Source: Hominimerdicola alba
Lineage (GTDB): Bacteria > Bacillota > Clostridia > Oscillospirales > Ruminococcaceae
Assembly (NCBI RefSeq): GCF_900109655.1
Contig: NZ_FOAT01000004.1
Coordinates: forward strand, 1 to 64,000
Reading direction: 5' to 3'
Length of the DNA: 64,000 nucleotides
The translations under genes were made by a program, and so were the position numbers. Position 1 is the first letter of the stretch; each line of letters opens with the position of its first letter. The notes beneath the pieces were generated by a model. That model saw only the letters and a list, made by a program, of their open reading frames with translations. It was not told the DNA's origin and did not search any database. Below are positions 1 to 7,996 of this stretch, piece by piece.

Positions 1-66
1 TTCTCTTATCCCTAAGTTTCCTGCGCTCTTTCGCTTCTCTTAAGCTCTCTCGTTGACAGCTTAATT

Positions 67-95
67 ATTATAGCACCATTTTTCGCGTTTGTCAA
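67..95 (-). promoter_or_regulatory. Sigma-A promoter reading out of the window
   Basis: On the minus strand a TTGACA box (90-95) and a TATAAT box (67-72) are separated by exactly 17 bp. The promoter points towards position 1, so it drives a gene or RNA lying left of the window. The transcribed first 60 bases are purine rich and hold no start codon with a ribosome binding site. Confidence 0.7.
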
Positions 96-168
96 CACTT
101 TTCGATGTAAAACGATTCTACAAGTTCCGACAATATTATATGCATTTTGACAATTAGAAAATCTAAAC

Positions 169-843
169 TTACTTTTCCATCCTTATCATCTCATCATACA
201 GTATATACATTTTACCATCAAAGTTTCTGTTTATATGCCAATGCCCTGCAAACCATTTCTTAAAATCCAGTTGTCTGTATAGCCACTCAAAATACCCCGT
301 CAATTCGGCATCATGTACATCTGTATTCTTCCCTATCCGGTATATCATCGAATCAGGCATCGTATGCGTCAGCACATAATCCACCTTGTATCCGACCTTT
401 TCCAGATTCTCCCCTGCTTCCTTGTATTCCTCATTAGATGGCAGTTCACGCGCCCACCAGCTTCTTCCCTCTTTGCGCATAAATTTATCTATGGAATACG
501 CACCGCCGAAAGTAAAGTACCTCTTCCCTTCTATATCGAATATCTGTCCCCGCATCAGATGATATATATTCTCCGCCACCTTGTGCGCCCTGCCACCGCA
601 GTATTCCACCACAGGATAAGTCTCCAGCACATCAAAATTCTCGTGATTCCCGTCCACAAACAGTATCGTAAACTCCTCTTTCGCCAGCTGTTTCAGATAA
701 TACTGATGTTTCCCGCCGATGCGTCCCACAAAGCCAAAATCCCCGCACACTATAACAGTATCACCTTTCCCGACTCCGTTTTCCGCGAAACGACTTACCG
801 TATCATTATATTCACCGTGAGTATCCCCTGTGATAAATATCAT
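169..843 (-). CDS. Metallophosphoesterase family protein
   Basis: This is a cytosolic calcineurin-like phosphoesterase of 224 residues. The metal-binding signature runs GDTHG near the N-terminus, then GDFG, GNHEN, a THTMPD segment and GHWH near the C-terminus, the usual order of dinuclear metal ligands in this fold. The start was placed at 843 because AGGAGGAGT lies directly upstream; the longer frame to 942 would overlap the next gene and lacks a ribosome binding site. It follows the DUF1846 gene by about 60 bp on the same strand, so co-transcription is possible. The substrate cannot be told from sequence; such proteins act on nucleotides, phosphodiesters or phosphoproteins. Sure of the fold, not of the substrate. 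Confidence 0.85.
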   Translation of the reverse strand: MIFITGDTHGEYNDTVSRFAENGVGKGDTVIVCGDFGFVGRIGGKHQYYLKQLAKEEFTILFVDGNHENFDVLETYPVVEYCGGRAHKVAENIYHLMRGQIFDIEGKRYFTFGGAYSIDKFMRKEGRSWWARELPSNEEYKEAGENLEKVGYKVDYVLTHTMPDSMIYRIGKNTDVHDAELTGYFEWLYRQLDFKKWFAGHWHINRNFDGKMYILYDEMIRMEK

Positions 844-904
844 CCAAACTCCTCCTTTATATAGTACAAAAAGAGGACCGTTTTCCACAGTCCTCTCAAA
901 ACAT

Positions 905-2374
905 TTAGCTGAATTTAGGTTCGCAGGTGAGATTGATACCAAGACGCTTGAATATCCTTTCGTCTACCGCGCTGAGTATTACCGTAGAATGTACCTCACA
1001 GCCACGGAGCTTTTCAAGCTGATCCATAGCACGTTTAGCATTTTCATCGGTAGCAGCACAGATAGACAGCGCTATCAGTGTCTCATCTGTATGTATCCTT
1101 GGGTTGTTGTTGCCGAGATGATTTGTCTTCAGATTCTGTATCGGCTCAATTACATGGGGCGACATCAGAAGCGTATCATCATCTATATTGCCGAAATACT
1201 TCAGAGCATTGAGTATAAGTGCAGAGCAGGCACCCAGCAGATTTGAAGTCTTACCTGTGATAATAGTACCATCGGGAAGCTCCATTGCCGCCGCAGGAGA
1301 ACCTGTCTCCTCTTCTTTTTTCAGCGCAGCAGCCACTACCTTTCTGTCAGCAGTGCTTACTTTCGCCTGATTCATCAGCATTTCCAGCTTGTAAGTATCT
1401 TCTTCGGAACAAGTACCCTTCTTTCTGTCACAAAGGGCAACATAGTAACGGCGGATTATCTCCTGCTTAGCAGCCTCACGTACTGCCTCATCATCAACGA
1501 TGCAGTTACCCGCCATATTTACGCCCATGTCAGTAGGCGACTTGTAGGGCGAAGTACCAAGGATATTCTCGAACATCGCATTCAGTACGGGGAATATCTC
1601 CACATCACGGTTGTAGTTTACTGTGGTCTCTCCATATGCTTCAAGATGGAACGGGTCTATCATATTAACGTCGTTCAGGTCTGAGGTAGCAGCCTCGTAA
1701 GCCAGATTTACAGGGTGTTTAAGTGGTATGTTCCATATCGGGAAAGTCTCGAACTTAGCATAGCCAGCATTTACGCCCCTTTTGTGCTCGTGATAAAGCT
1801 GAGAAAGACAAGTAGCCATCTTTCCGCTTCCAGGACCGGGAGCTGTGATCACAACCAGCTTGCGTGTGGTCTCGATATAATCGTTCTTGCCATAACCCTC
1901 ATCGCTCATAATAAGCTGAAGATTAGCAGGATAACCCTCAATAGCATAGTGATGATATACCTTTACGCCCAGAGCCTCCAGTCTCTTCTGGAAAGCCACA
2001 GCGGAACGCTGACCGTCATATCTTGTCAGTACTACCGAGCTTACATAAAGCCCGATCTTGGTGAACACATTATAAAGACGAATAACATCGATATCATATG
2101 TGATGCCCAGATCGCCTCTTATCTTGTTCTTCTCGATGTCATTTGCATTGATGACAATAACTATCTCAGCCTCGTCCTTCAGCTGTAAAAGCATCTGCAG
2201 CTTACTGTCGGGCTTGAAGCCGGGGAGAACTCTCGAAGCGTGGAAATCGTCGTAAAGCTTTCCGCCGAATTCCAGATACAGCTTGCTTCCGAAATCCGCT
2301 ATCCTCTCGCGGATACGCTCGGACTGCATCTTAAGGTATTTGTCATTATCGAATCCTATCTTATTACTGCTCAT
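905..2374 (-). CDS. DUF1846 (UPF0371) family protein
   Basis: The 489-residue product matches the full-length DUF1846/UPF0371 family of Firmicutes. Recognisable features are the N-terminal segment starting GFDNDKYL, the early ILPGFKP-like stretch and the central APGPGSGKMATCLSQ motif, which resembles a nucleotide-binding loop. Members are conserved cytosolic proteins whose biochemical role is not settled. The start ATG at 2374 lies under a consensus promoter at 2465-2493. It is followed by the metallophosphoesterase gene. The function is not assigned here beyond the family name. Confidence 0.88.
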   Translation of the reverse strand: MSSNKIGFDNDKYLKMQSERIRERIADFGSKLYLEFGGKLYDDFHASRVLPGFKPDSKLQMLLQLKDEAEIVIVINANDIEKNKIRGDLGITYDIDVIRLYNVFTKIGLYVSSVVLTRYDGQRSAVAFQKRLEALGVKVYHHYAIEGYPANLQLIMSDEGYGKNDYIETTRKLVVITAPGPGSGKMATCLSQLYHEHKRGVNAGYAKFETFPIWNIPLKHPVNLAYEAATSDLNDVNMIDPFHLEAYGETTVNYNRDVEIFPVLNAMFENILGTSPYKSPTDMGVNMAGNCIVDDEAVREAAKQEIIRRYYVALCDRKKGTCSEEDTYKLEMLMNQAKVSTADRKVVAAALKKEEETGSPAAAMELPDGTIITGKTSNLLGACSALILNALKYFGNIDDDTLLMSPHVIEPIQNLKTNHLGNNNPRIHTDETLIALSICAATDENAKRAMDQLEKLRGCEVHSTVILSAVDERIFKRLGINLTCEPKFS

Positions 2375-2846
2375 AAAACAACCCTTTTCCTTCTTCAGCC
2401 GTAACTGCCCTGTGCAGCCCCGTCGCTGTAAGATTTTAACTAACCTTGATTTTCATACTTTTCAATTATACCACGCAAAACCCGTGTTGTCAATAAAGAA
2501 AACCATAAAAAATCATACCTTTCGAGCCCGAGACCTCCGTCAGCCCATCATTGTGAGTTATAAACGACCTCACACGTCAGATATCATGCAAACATACGTT
2601 TTATATTTTAACTCAGACATATTTCTGCAAGAGTTGTACAAAAACGTACAACTTTTCAGTAAAAATCGCTGTATATAAGAAAGCATGAATATATTTCCCA
2701 CTTATGCGCACGCAGACAGGCAGCTGCCCACTATGACTACGGCATACGAGGTGGCGTGTTATGCTGTATAAGGGGAAGTATCTTGACGACTCTCGCGAGC
2801 TCATATCAAAGAAGCACAGCAATGACCAGACCCTGTCAACAAAATA
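2375..2846. other. Intergenic region with one promoter, no gene seen
   Basis: Between the DUF1846 gene and the ABC permease there is no convincing coding frame. It holds the DUF1846 promoter at 2465-2493 and a short inverted repeat at 2632-2653 (AGTTGTAC / GTACAACT), which could be an operator or weak terminator. Confidence 0.5.
2465..2493 (-). promoter_or_regulatory. Promoter of the DUF1846 gene
   Basis: TTGACA (2488-2493) and TATAAT (2465-2470) on the minus strand with a 17-bp spacer, about 90 bp ahead of the ATG at 2374. Confidence 0.75.
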
Positions 2847-2874
2847 ACGGAGAACAGCCAATGCCATTCTCCGT
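2847..2874 (-). terminator. Terminator of the add-ABC operon
   Basis: ACGGAGAA and its complement TTCTCCGT flank a loop of about ten bases just after the permease stop codon. On the minus strand the hairpin is followed by TATTTTGTT, which fits a Rho-independent terminator. Confidence 0.6.
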
Positions 2875-2881
2875 AAAGATA

Positions 2882-3826
2882 CTATCTTCTGTCCTGATCG
2901 ATAAACTCAAGCGAAACGATAGAGAGGAATGCAAAACCAACTATGAAGATACCAAGATTTCCCCAGCATTTCAATACATTCTTAGTTGAGGATTCGTACT
3001 TCTTCTCCTGATTGTTGCTTCCGCATTTCAGCATCAGCTCGTCCTTACGGTTTGATGCTGTGATGTAGTCAAGCATATCATCCACCGGCTTTTCTCCCTC
3101 CACTTCAAGACTTCTCATCTTGCTCATGGAAGTCCATAGCGAAGTCATGGGCAGGTCATTATAATGCCCCTGTGCACAAAGCGAGGTCAAACCCCATTTT
3201 GAAACCGTCAGATAAGACATCTTGTAAGCCTTGCCCTCCAGTGAGAAAAATCCTCCCGAGAATATCAGCTGGAATATCAGCAAAAATGGCACGAATGTCA
3301 TGGCAGTAGTGGTGTTCTTCACCACCGATGATATGAAAAGGGATATCATATCTGCCGCGTATGTAATAAGGAACATAGTCACAAACAAGTCGAATCCAGC
3401 CTCAAATACCAAACCGTTTTCAGGCATACGAACCTTTGCAACTATCATCACAAATATCATGATGATGACCTGACTTCCGCATAAAAACGCCTGATATATC
3501 ATGTGCGCGAATACATAAGCCGTCATGTGCAGTCCCGAGCGGTGTTCACGCTTTATGATCGGTCTTTCACGACATATCACCTGTATCGAATTGAAAAAAC
3601 CGTTCCAGATACATATGCAGGAAAACGCGAACGCTCCCCTCAGCGTGCCCTCCATGGAAACATTCATCTTTTTGCCCACAACAAAGGATACCAGTCCCGA
3701 TATGACAGCCGCCATGGGCATAACTTTCCAATCGTTTCGGAATATGAACATACGGAACAGTTTGCCAAGGTATACAAAAGTCTGCCTTGCCCTGCCCGTA
3801 TGCCTTACACCTACAGCAGTTTCCAT
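2882..3826 (-). CDS. ABC-2 type transporter permease
   Basis: This 314-residue integral membrane protein looks like the permease half of an ABCG/White-type exporter. Hydrophobic segments occur near residues 40-55, 66-85, 108-130, 145-168, 178-200 and 292-310. The sequence RERPIIKREHRSGLH before the third segment resembles the conserved E-loop of ABCG permeases, where the motif is usually xRExxxYSxxxY. Its ATG at 3826 overlaps the ATPase stop codon by one base (TAATG), so translation is coupled, and AGGAGGTGA precedes it. It pairs with the upstream ATPase; the substrate is unknown. Confidence 0.8.
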   Translation of the reverse strand: METAVGVRHTGRARQTFVYLGKLFRMFIFRNDWKVMPMAAVISGLVSFVVGKKMNVSMEGTLRGAFAFSCICIWNGFFNSIQVICRERPIIKREHRSGLHMTAYVFAHMIYQAFLCGSQVIIMIFVMIVAKVRMPENGLVFEAGFDLFVTMFLITYAADMISLFISSVVKNTTTAMTFVPFLLIFQLIFSGGFFSLEGKAYKMSYLTVSKWGLTSLCAQGHYNDLPMTSLWTSMSKMRSLEVEGEKPVDDMLDYITASNRKDELMLKCGSNNQEKKYESSTKNVLKCWGNLGIFIVGFAFLSIVSLEFIDQDRR

Positions 3827-5148
3827 TAAAGCTCACCTCCTGCCACAGCGGTCGCATACTTTCTTACAAATTCATCAGCCTTGCCCTCGCCGCCCTCTTC
3901 ACGGCGGTTAACGGACATCAGTATTTCTTCCATGGACTTCTTCCCGAAAAAACCGTAGGACTTTTCAGCCGCACCGTAGTATGCAAGTCTGCCTGTGCGG
4001 TGTGCGTCCTTTGCTACGACTATCACATCATCAAAAAGGTCAGCCACACGGTCGGGAGTATGGGTTATCACTATTACTATCTTTCCGCTGTCCGCAATAC
4101 CGCGAAGCTTCTCGAAAAGCGCCCTCGCCATTACTCCATCAAGTCCCGAATCGGGCTCGTCCAGAATAAATAGCGTCGGGTCTGAGATATACTCTATCGC
4201 GATGGAAAGCCTTTTCCGCTGACCGCCCGAAAGCTTGTCCACAAGACTGCTCTTTACAGGCATAAGTCCGAAAGTATCAAGAACTTCGTTTATCCTGTTC
4301 CGCCTTACATCGCCTTTCATCTCCGTGGGAAGTCTCAGCGAAGCCGCATCGGATAGCGTCCGGTAGACCGTATCACTTCCGCGCACAAGGTCCTGCTGGG
4401 GTACAAATCCGATATCGTACTTCATGCTTTTGTAATCCTTGTAAACATTGCTGCCTGCCAGCGTTATTACAGCCTTTGCCTTTTCATAACCCGTTACCGC
4501 ATTCAGGAAAGTAGTCTTGCCCGAACCCGAGCCCCCAAGCAGAAGCACCATGTGTCCCTTGGGTATGCTAAGGTGTATATCTCTGAGGAGCACCTTGCGC
4601 TGAAGAAAATTCATCGCCGTTCTTTTGGTAATATTTATCGAAAGTCCCTCACCGAGCGATTCAGCTTCAAGTCCGCTGACCTCGGGAGCGACATCTTCAT
4701 CGTCAAATGGATAACCATCGGCTGTATGAAAGCCTTTTCCCAAGCCCCAGAGCAGTGCACAAAAACACCTGAGTACCAGCCAGGGTATAACCCAGAGCCT
4801 GTTTCGCCCGAAAGCGTCAGCAAGCCCGAAATAAACACGTATGCTGTATATCACGCATGGTATCATCAGCAGTATCAGCAAAAACAGGGATATCATACTT
4901 TGCAGGCTGTTAGGCTTGTAAAGATAAGCCGTCGTTATCATCACAACGATGCCCAGACTTATGAGCATCAGCGAGCGACCTTCCTGCTCTCTGCCCGCGC
5001 ATTTGCCCATGCGGTCATGCCTGAGGAAAGGTATGAAAGCCAGCCAGGGTCGTCTGCCGCATTTTTTGAATATCCCGTATGCACCGATCATTTCGATAAT
5101 TTCGGATATCACCAGTGCGGCGATTATGGTATTTTTATACTCCATCAT
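3826..5148 (-). CDS. ABC transporter ATP-binding protein with N-terminal membrane domain
   Basis: The 440-residue protein has two parts. Residues 1-135 hold about four hydrophobic helices with a YGIFKKCGRRPW segment similar to small DUF5684-type membrane proteins. Residues 165-400 are an ABC ATPase: Walker A GGSGSGKTTF, Q-loop FVPQQD, signature LSGGQRKR, Walker B LFILDEPDSGLD and an H-loop in VITHTPD. The signature and the neighbouring permease point to the ABCG-type export family. It overlaps add by 4 bp and the permease gene by 1 bp, forming a tight operon. Membrane and ATPase parts in one chain ahead of a separate permease is a less usual arrangement. Confidence 0.85.
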   Translation of the reverse strand: MMEYKNTIIAALVISEIIEMIGAYGIFKKCGRRPWLAFIPFLRHDRMGKCAGREQEGRSLMLISLGIVVMITTAYLYKPNSLQSMISLFLLILLMIPCVIYSIRVYFGLADAFGRNRLWVIPWLVLRCFCALLWGLGKGFHTADGYPFDDEDVAPEVSGLEAESLGEGLSINITKRTAMNFLQRKVLLRDIHLSIPKGHMVLLLGGSGSGKTTFLNAVTGYEKAKAVITLAGSNVYKDYKSMKYDIGFVPQQDLVRGSDTVYRTLSDAASLRLPTEMKGDVRRNRINEVLDTFGLMPVKSSLVDKLSGGQRKRLSIAIEYISDPTLFILDEPDSGLDGVMARALFEKLRGIADSGKIVIVITHTPDRVADLFDDVIVVAKDAHRTGRLAYYGAAEKSYGFFGKKSMEEILMSVNRREEGGEGKADEFVRKYATAVAGGEL

Positions 5149-6155
5149 TTTTCATTCACCCCCGGGGCGATCTGATCTCTGAGCCATTGTTTGACCTCAT
5201 CGTTCGCAAAAACAGCATCTGCCGCATTTAACAGTACTTCACGCTTCTGCTCCGCAGTCATACCAAAACGGCTCTCCATATATCTGAACTCCGCCGCGAT
5301 ATCGGTACGCTCTATCGCAGGATCGTCAGTGTTGATCGTAACTTTTATCCCTCGGCTGAGATAATCCATAAAGGGATAATCATTCATATCCTCCACCGCA
5401 TGTGTGAGCCTGTTGCTGTTTGGGCACATTTCAAGAGGTATTCCCCGTTCAGCAATAATAGATACCAGCTCGGGGTCTTCATTTATCCTTACTCCGTGAC
5501 CTATGCGAGAAGCCCCGAATTCCAGCGCTTTTCTAACGCTCTCCGCGCCATCGGCTTCACCTGCGTGTATTGTAAAGGGTACTCCGCTTTCACGTATCTT
5601 TGCAAAAAGCTCCGCAAAATTCTCCGTTGAAAAAAGCCCCTCGGCACCTGCAAGGTCAAGAGCGTTAACTCCTTTGTCCAGATACTCTTTTGCCAGTTCA
5701 GCCGTTTCAAGATTTTTTTCTTCGTTGTCCGAACCACGCATACAGCAGAGTATCAGCCCTGTTTTTAATCCACTGCGTGAAAGTCCTCTGATGACAGCAT
5801 CAACAGCGTCACGCTGAGTAAGCCCTTTCTCACAATGCAGCTGCGGTGCGAACCTTATCTCGGCATAGATGACCCCTTGCTCACGCATTTTTTCTGCCAC
5901 AAGAAATGCACACTCGTCCAGTGCTTCGACTGTCTGCAAAAGCTTCAGCGGAAGTTCAAAACATTCAAGAAACTCATTGAGATCTTTGCAGTCCTCACCC
6001 ACCGAAAGAAGCTTTTCAAGGGCGTCGCTCTCAGCTGGCAGTACTATCCCCTGCATATCAGCAAGGCGCTTTGCAATATCTGAAGTAACAGCCCCGTCAA
6101 GATGAAGATGGAGATCTATATATTTATCCGGAAATATCCTGTCTGTTCTTCCCAT
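5145..6155 (-). CDS. add: Adenosine deaminase
   Basis: The enzyme hydrolytically deaminates adenosine or deoxyadenosine to inosine in the cytosol (purine salvage). At 336 residues it has the usual length. Zinc and catalytic motifs are in order: HLHLDGA near residue 17, HAGE (with the catalytic Glu) near 195, a GHG segment near 217 and NTDDP near 273. AAGGGAGT precedes the ATG at 6155. It is the first gene of an operon with the ABC transporter downstream, overlapping by ATGA. The link suggests nucleoside-related transport, but that is inference. An aminodeoxyfutalosine or adenine deaminase is possible from sequence alone, though the motifs suit add best. Confidence 0.88.
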   Translation of the reverse strand: MGRTDRIFPDKYIDLHLHLDGAVTSDIAKRLADMQGIVLPAESDALEKLLSVGEDCKDLNEFLECFELPLKLLQTVEALDECAFLVAEKMREQGVIYAEIRFAPQLHCEKGLTQRDAVDAVIRGLSRSGLKTGLILCCMRGSDNEEKNLETAELAKEYLDKGVNALDLAGAEGLFSTENFAELFAKIRESGVPFTIHAGEADGAESVRKALEFGASRIGHGVRINEDPELVSIIAERGIPLEMCPNSNRLTHAVEDMNDYPFMDYLSRGIKVTINTDDPAIERTDIAAEFRYMESRFGMTAEQKREVLLNAADAVFANDEVKQWLRDQIAPGVNEK

Positions 6156-6201
6156 TTAAATGACTCCCTTTCATTAGTTAAAACAAATGTCATTTTTTAT
6201 A

Positions 6202-6230
6202 TTGTACTACCAATCCCAAGGTTTGTCAAC
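6202..6230 (-). promoter_or_regulatory. Promoter of the add-ABC operon
   Basis: Minus strand TTGACA (6225-6230), 17-bp spacer, TACAAT (6202-6207), about 45 bp upstream of the add start. Confidence 0.75.
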
Positions 6231-6263
6231 TCAGTTTTTGCTCATTGTCACCAAATTCTACGA

Positions 6264-6292
6264 TTGACTTGCCGTTATTCTTGTGATATAAT
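6264..6292 (+). promoter_or_regulatory. Promoter of the small hydrolase gene
   Basis: Plus strand TTGACT (6264-6269), 17-bp spacer, TATAAT (6287-6292). It is divergent from the add promoter and sits about 38 bp before the ATG at 6330. Confidence 0.75.
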
Positions 6293-6329
6293 CAATATAA
6301 CAGCAACACAAAGAAAGGAGAAATGTTTT

Positions 6330-6872
6330 ATGAAGCTATGCGTTCTTTTCCCCGGCATAGGCTACCACTGCGAAAAGCCCCTGCTTTATTACTCGGCAAA
6401 ACTAGCCAGAAGCAAGGGCTATGATGTGATACCTCTTAAATTTTCGGGGTTCGATAACACGACAAAGGGCAACGAAGAAAAAATGTCCCGAGCGGCAGAC
6501 CACGCTCTTGCCCTCGCATCGGAACAGCTTTCTGTAATTGATTTTTCGCAATACGAAAAAGTGGTATTCATCGGCAAAAGCATAGGCACAATTGCCTGCC
6601 TTGCTTACCGCGAAACATCGGGCATCAACGCCTCATGCATACTGCTTACACCCCTTGAAGCCACATTTGAAAGCCTATCTCACCGCTGTACAGCTTTCCA
6701 CGGCACATCCGACCCGTGGGCTGACACCGAAGCTATCCGCAAGCTTTGCAGAAAGCATCTTGTCCCCCTGAATGAGTATAATGGCGCTAACCATTCTCTT
6801 GAAACGGGAGATACTTTTACCGATATCCAAACTGTGCTTGACGTTACCGAAAAGATAGATGCACTGCTTTGA
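6330..6872 (+). CDS. Small alpha/beta hydrolase fold protein
   Basis: A 180-residue cytosolic protein with a compact alpha/beta hydrolase layout. FPGIGYHC follows the first strand, the nucleophile elbow reads GKSIG (Gx-Ser-xG), an acidic DPWAD segment lies before the last helix and GANHSLE provides the histidine. The start at 6330 is preceded by AAAGGAG; the in-frame upstream extension overlaps the promoter and is not real. Its stop codon lies 2 bp from the stop of the convergent phosphonopyruvate decarboxylase. The catalytic triad appears complete, so hydrolase activity is likely, substrate unknown. Confidence 0.8.
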   Translation: MKLCVLFPGIGYHCEKPLLYYSAKLARSKGYDVIPLKFSGFDNTTKGNEEKMSRAADHALALASEQLSVIDFSQYEKVVFIGKSIGTIACLAYRETSGINASCILLTPLEATFESLSHRCTAFHGTSDPWADTEAIRKLCRKHLVPLNEYNGANHSLETGDTFTDIQTVLDVTEKIDALL

Positions 6873-6874
6873 TA

Positions 6875-7996
6875 TCAGTCATTGGCAAGATGTTCCATGA
6901 AATTCTCCTTGTTTTCAAGGGCTGTTTTCGTGGGTCTGCCAAGGTCTGCACGTGCGCCCAGTGCGCATTTCACCTCGATGAATGTGAGTCCGCTACCATC
7001 TTGTGCGGCAGTCAGGGCTTCGTCCAGGCTCTCAAAACTATCCGCCGAAAACACCCTGCTGTAACCGCAGGCACGTGCTATACCAGTTATATCTGTCTGC
7101 CCCGCAGCAGTCGGAAGTCCGCCAACAGTCTCGTGAGCAGAATTGTTTATCACGATATGCACCAGATTCTCGGGCTTTACCGAACCTATTACCGCAAGGC
7201 TGCCCATGTGCATCAGCATTGCGCCGTCGCCATCTATGCACCATACTTTCCTATCCTTTTTATTAAGGGCAATGCCCAGTGCGATGGATGAACTATGTCC
7301 CATTGAGCCTACAGTCAAGAAATCTCTGCCGTGGTGCTGACCGTTCTGTTCTCTTATCTCAAATAGTTCGCGGCTGGCTTTTCCCGTGGTGGATACCACA
7401 GGGTCATCGGCGGTAAATGAAACTATATGCCTGATGACTTCCTCACGGGACATGGCATAGCTGTTTTTATAGGACATTTTCTTTTCATAGGTCAGTGTGC
7501 CCTTGCGTATCACAAAGGCAGCCTGTCTGCCCTCGGCAAAGGCTTTTTCAAACTCTGCAAGTGCGCGGCGTACTTCGTCTTCGGTGGTATCCTTACTTAT
7601 TACGAAACTTTCTATCTCCATATCTTCCAGAAGTTTCAGGGTAACTTCCCCCTGATATATATGCTGTGGTTCATCATGAACTCCCGGTTCTCCTCGCCAA
7701 CCTATTATGAAAAGCATGGGTATGGCGTATACCTTTCTGTTCAATAGGCTTGCGGCAGGATTGATGATATTGCCCTCACCCGAATTCTGCATATAAACCA
7801 CAGGTATCCTGCCTGTGGCAAGATGATAGCCTGCTGCTACTGCTGTACAGTTGCCCTCGTTTGCAGCGATTATATGATGTGCGGGGTCGGTGCCGTATCT
7901 GTCCATCAGCATATCACAGAGGGGTCTGAGAAGGCTGTCGGGAACACCTGTATAGAAGTCTGCGCCTATTATATCGGTAAGTTTTTTAACGTCCAT
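6875..7996 (-). CDS. aepY: Phosphonopyruvate decarboxylase
   Basis: This thiamine-diphosphate enzyme converts phosphonopyruvate to phosphonoacetaldehyde, the step that makes phosphonate formation irreversible. The 373-residue chain has the family pattern: an N-terminal YTGVPDSLLRPL start, the conserved ANEGNCTAVAAGYHLATG segment with the active-site Glu, WRGEPGVHDEPQH, and the TPP motif beginning GDGAMLMHMGS and ending NNSAHE. It overlaps the upstream PEP mutase gene by 11 bp, so the two products are co-translated. No AEP transaminase (aepZ) follows; the next gene is convergent and unrelated. Assignment is strong from family and context. Confidence 0.9.
   Translation of the reverse strand: MDVKKLTDIIGADFYTGVPDSLLRPLCDMLMDRYGTDPAHHIIAANEGNCTAVAAGYHLATGRIPVVYMQNSGEGNIINPAASLLNRKVYAIPMLFIIGWRGEPGVHDEPQHIYQGEVTLKLLEDMEIESFVISKDTTEDEVRRALAEFEKAFAEGRQAAFVIRKGTLTYEKKMSYKNSYAMSREEVIRHIVSFTADDPVVSTTGKASRELFEIREQNGQHHGRDFLTVGSMGHSSSIALGIALNKKDRKVWCIDGDGAMLMHMGSLAVIGSVKPENLVHIVINNSAHETVGGLPTAAGQTDITGIARACGYSRVFSADSFESLDEALTAAQDGSGLTFIEVKCALGARADLGRPTKTALENKENFMEHLAND

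Noticed and set aside
1-60. Structured RNA gene at the left edge
   Set aside because: A strong promoter points into it, but only about 60 bases are visible and they match no RNA family I can recognise.
313-864. Long plus-strand open frame opposite the metallophosphoesterase
   Set aside because: It is antisense to a protein with clear GDTHG/GNHEN motifs and has no ribosome site.
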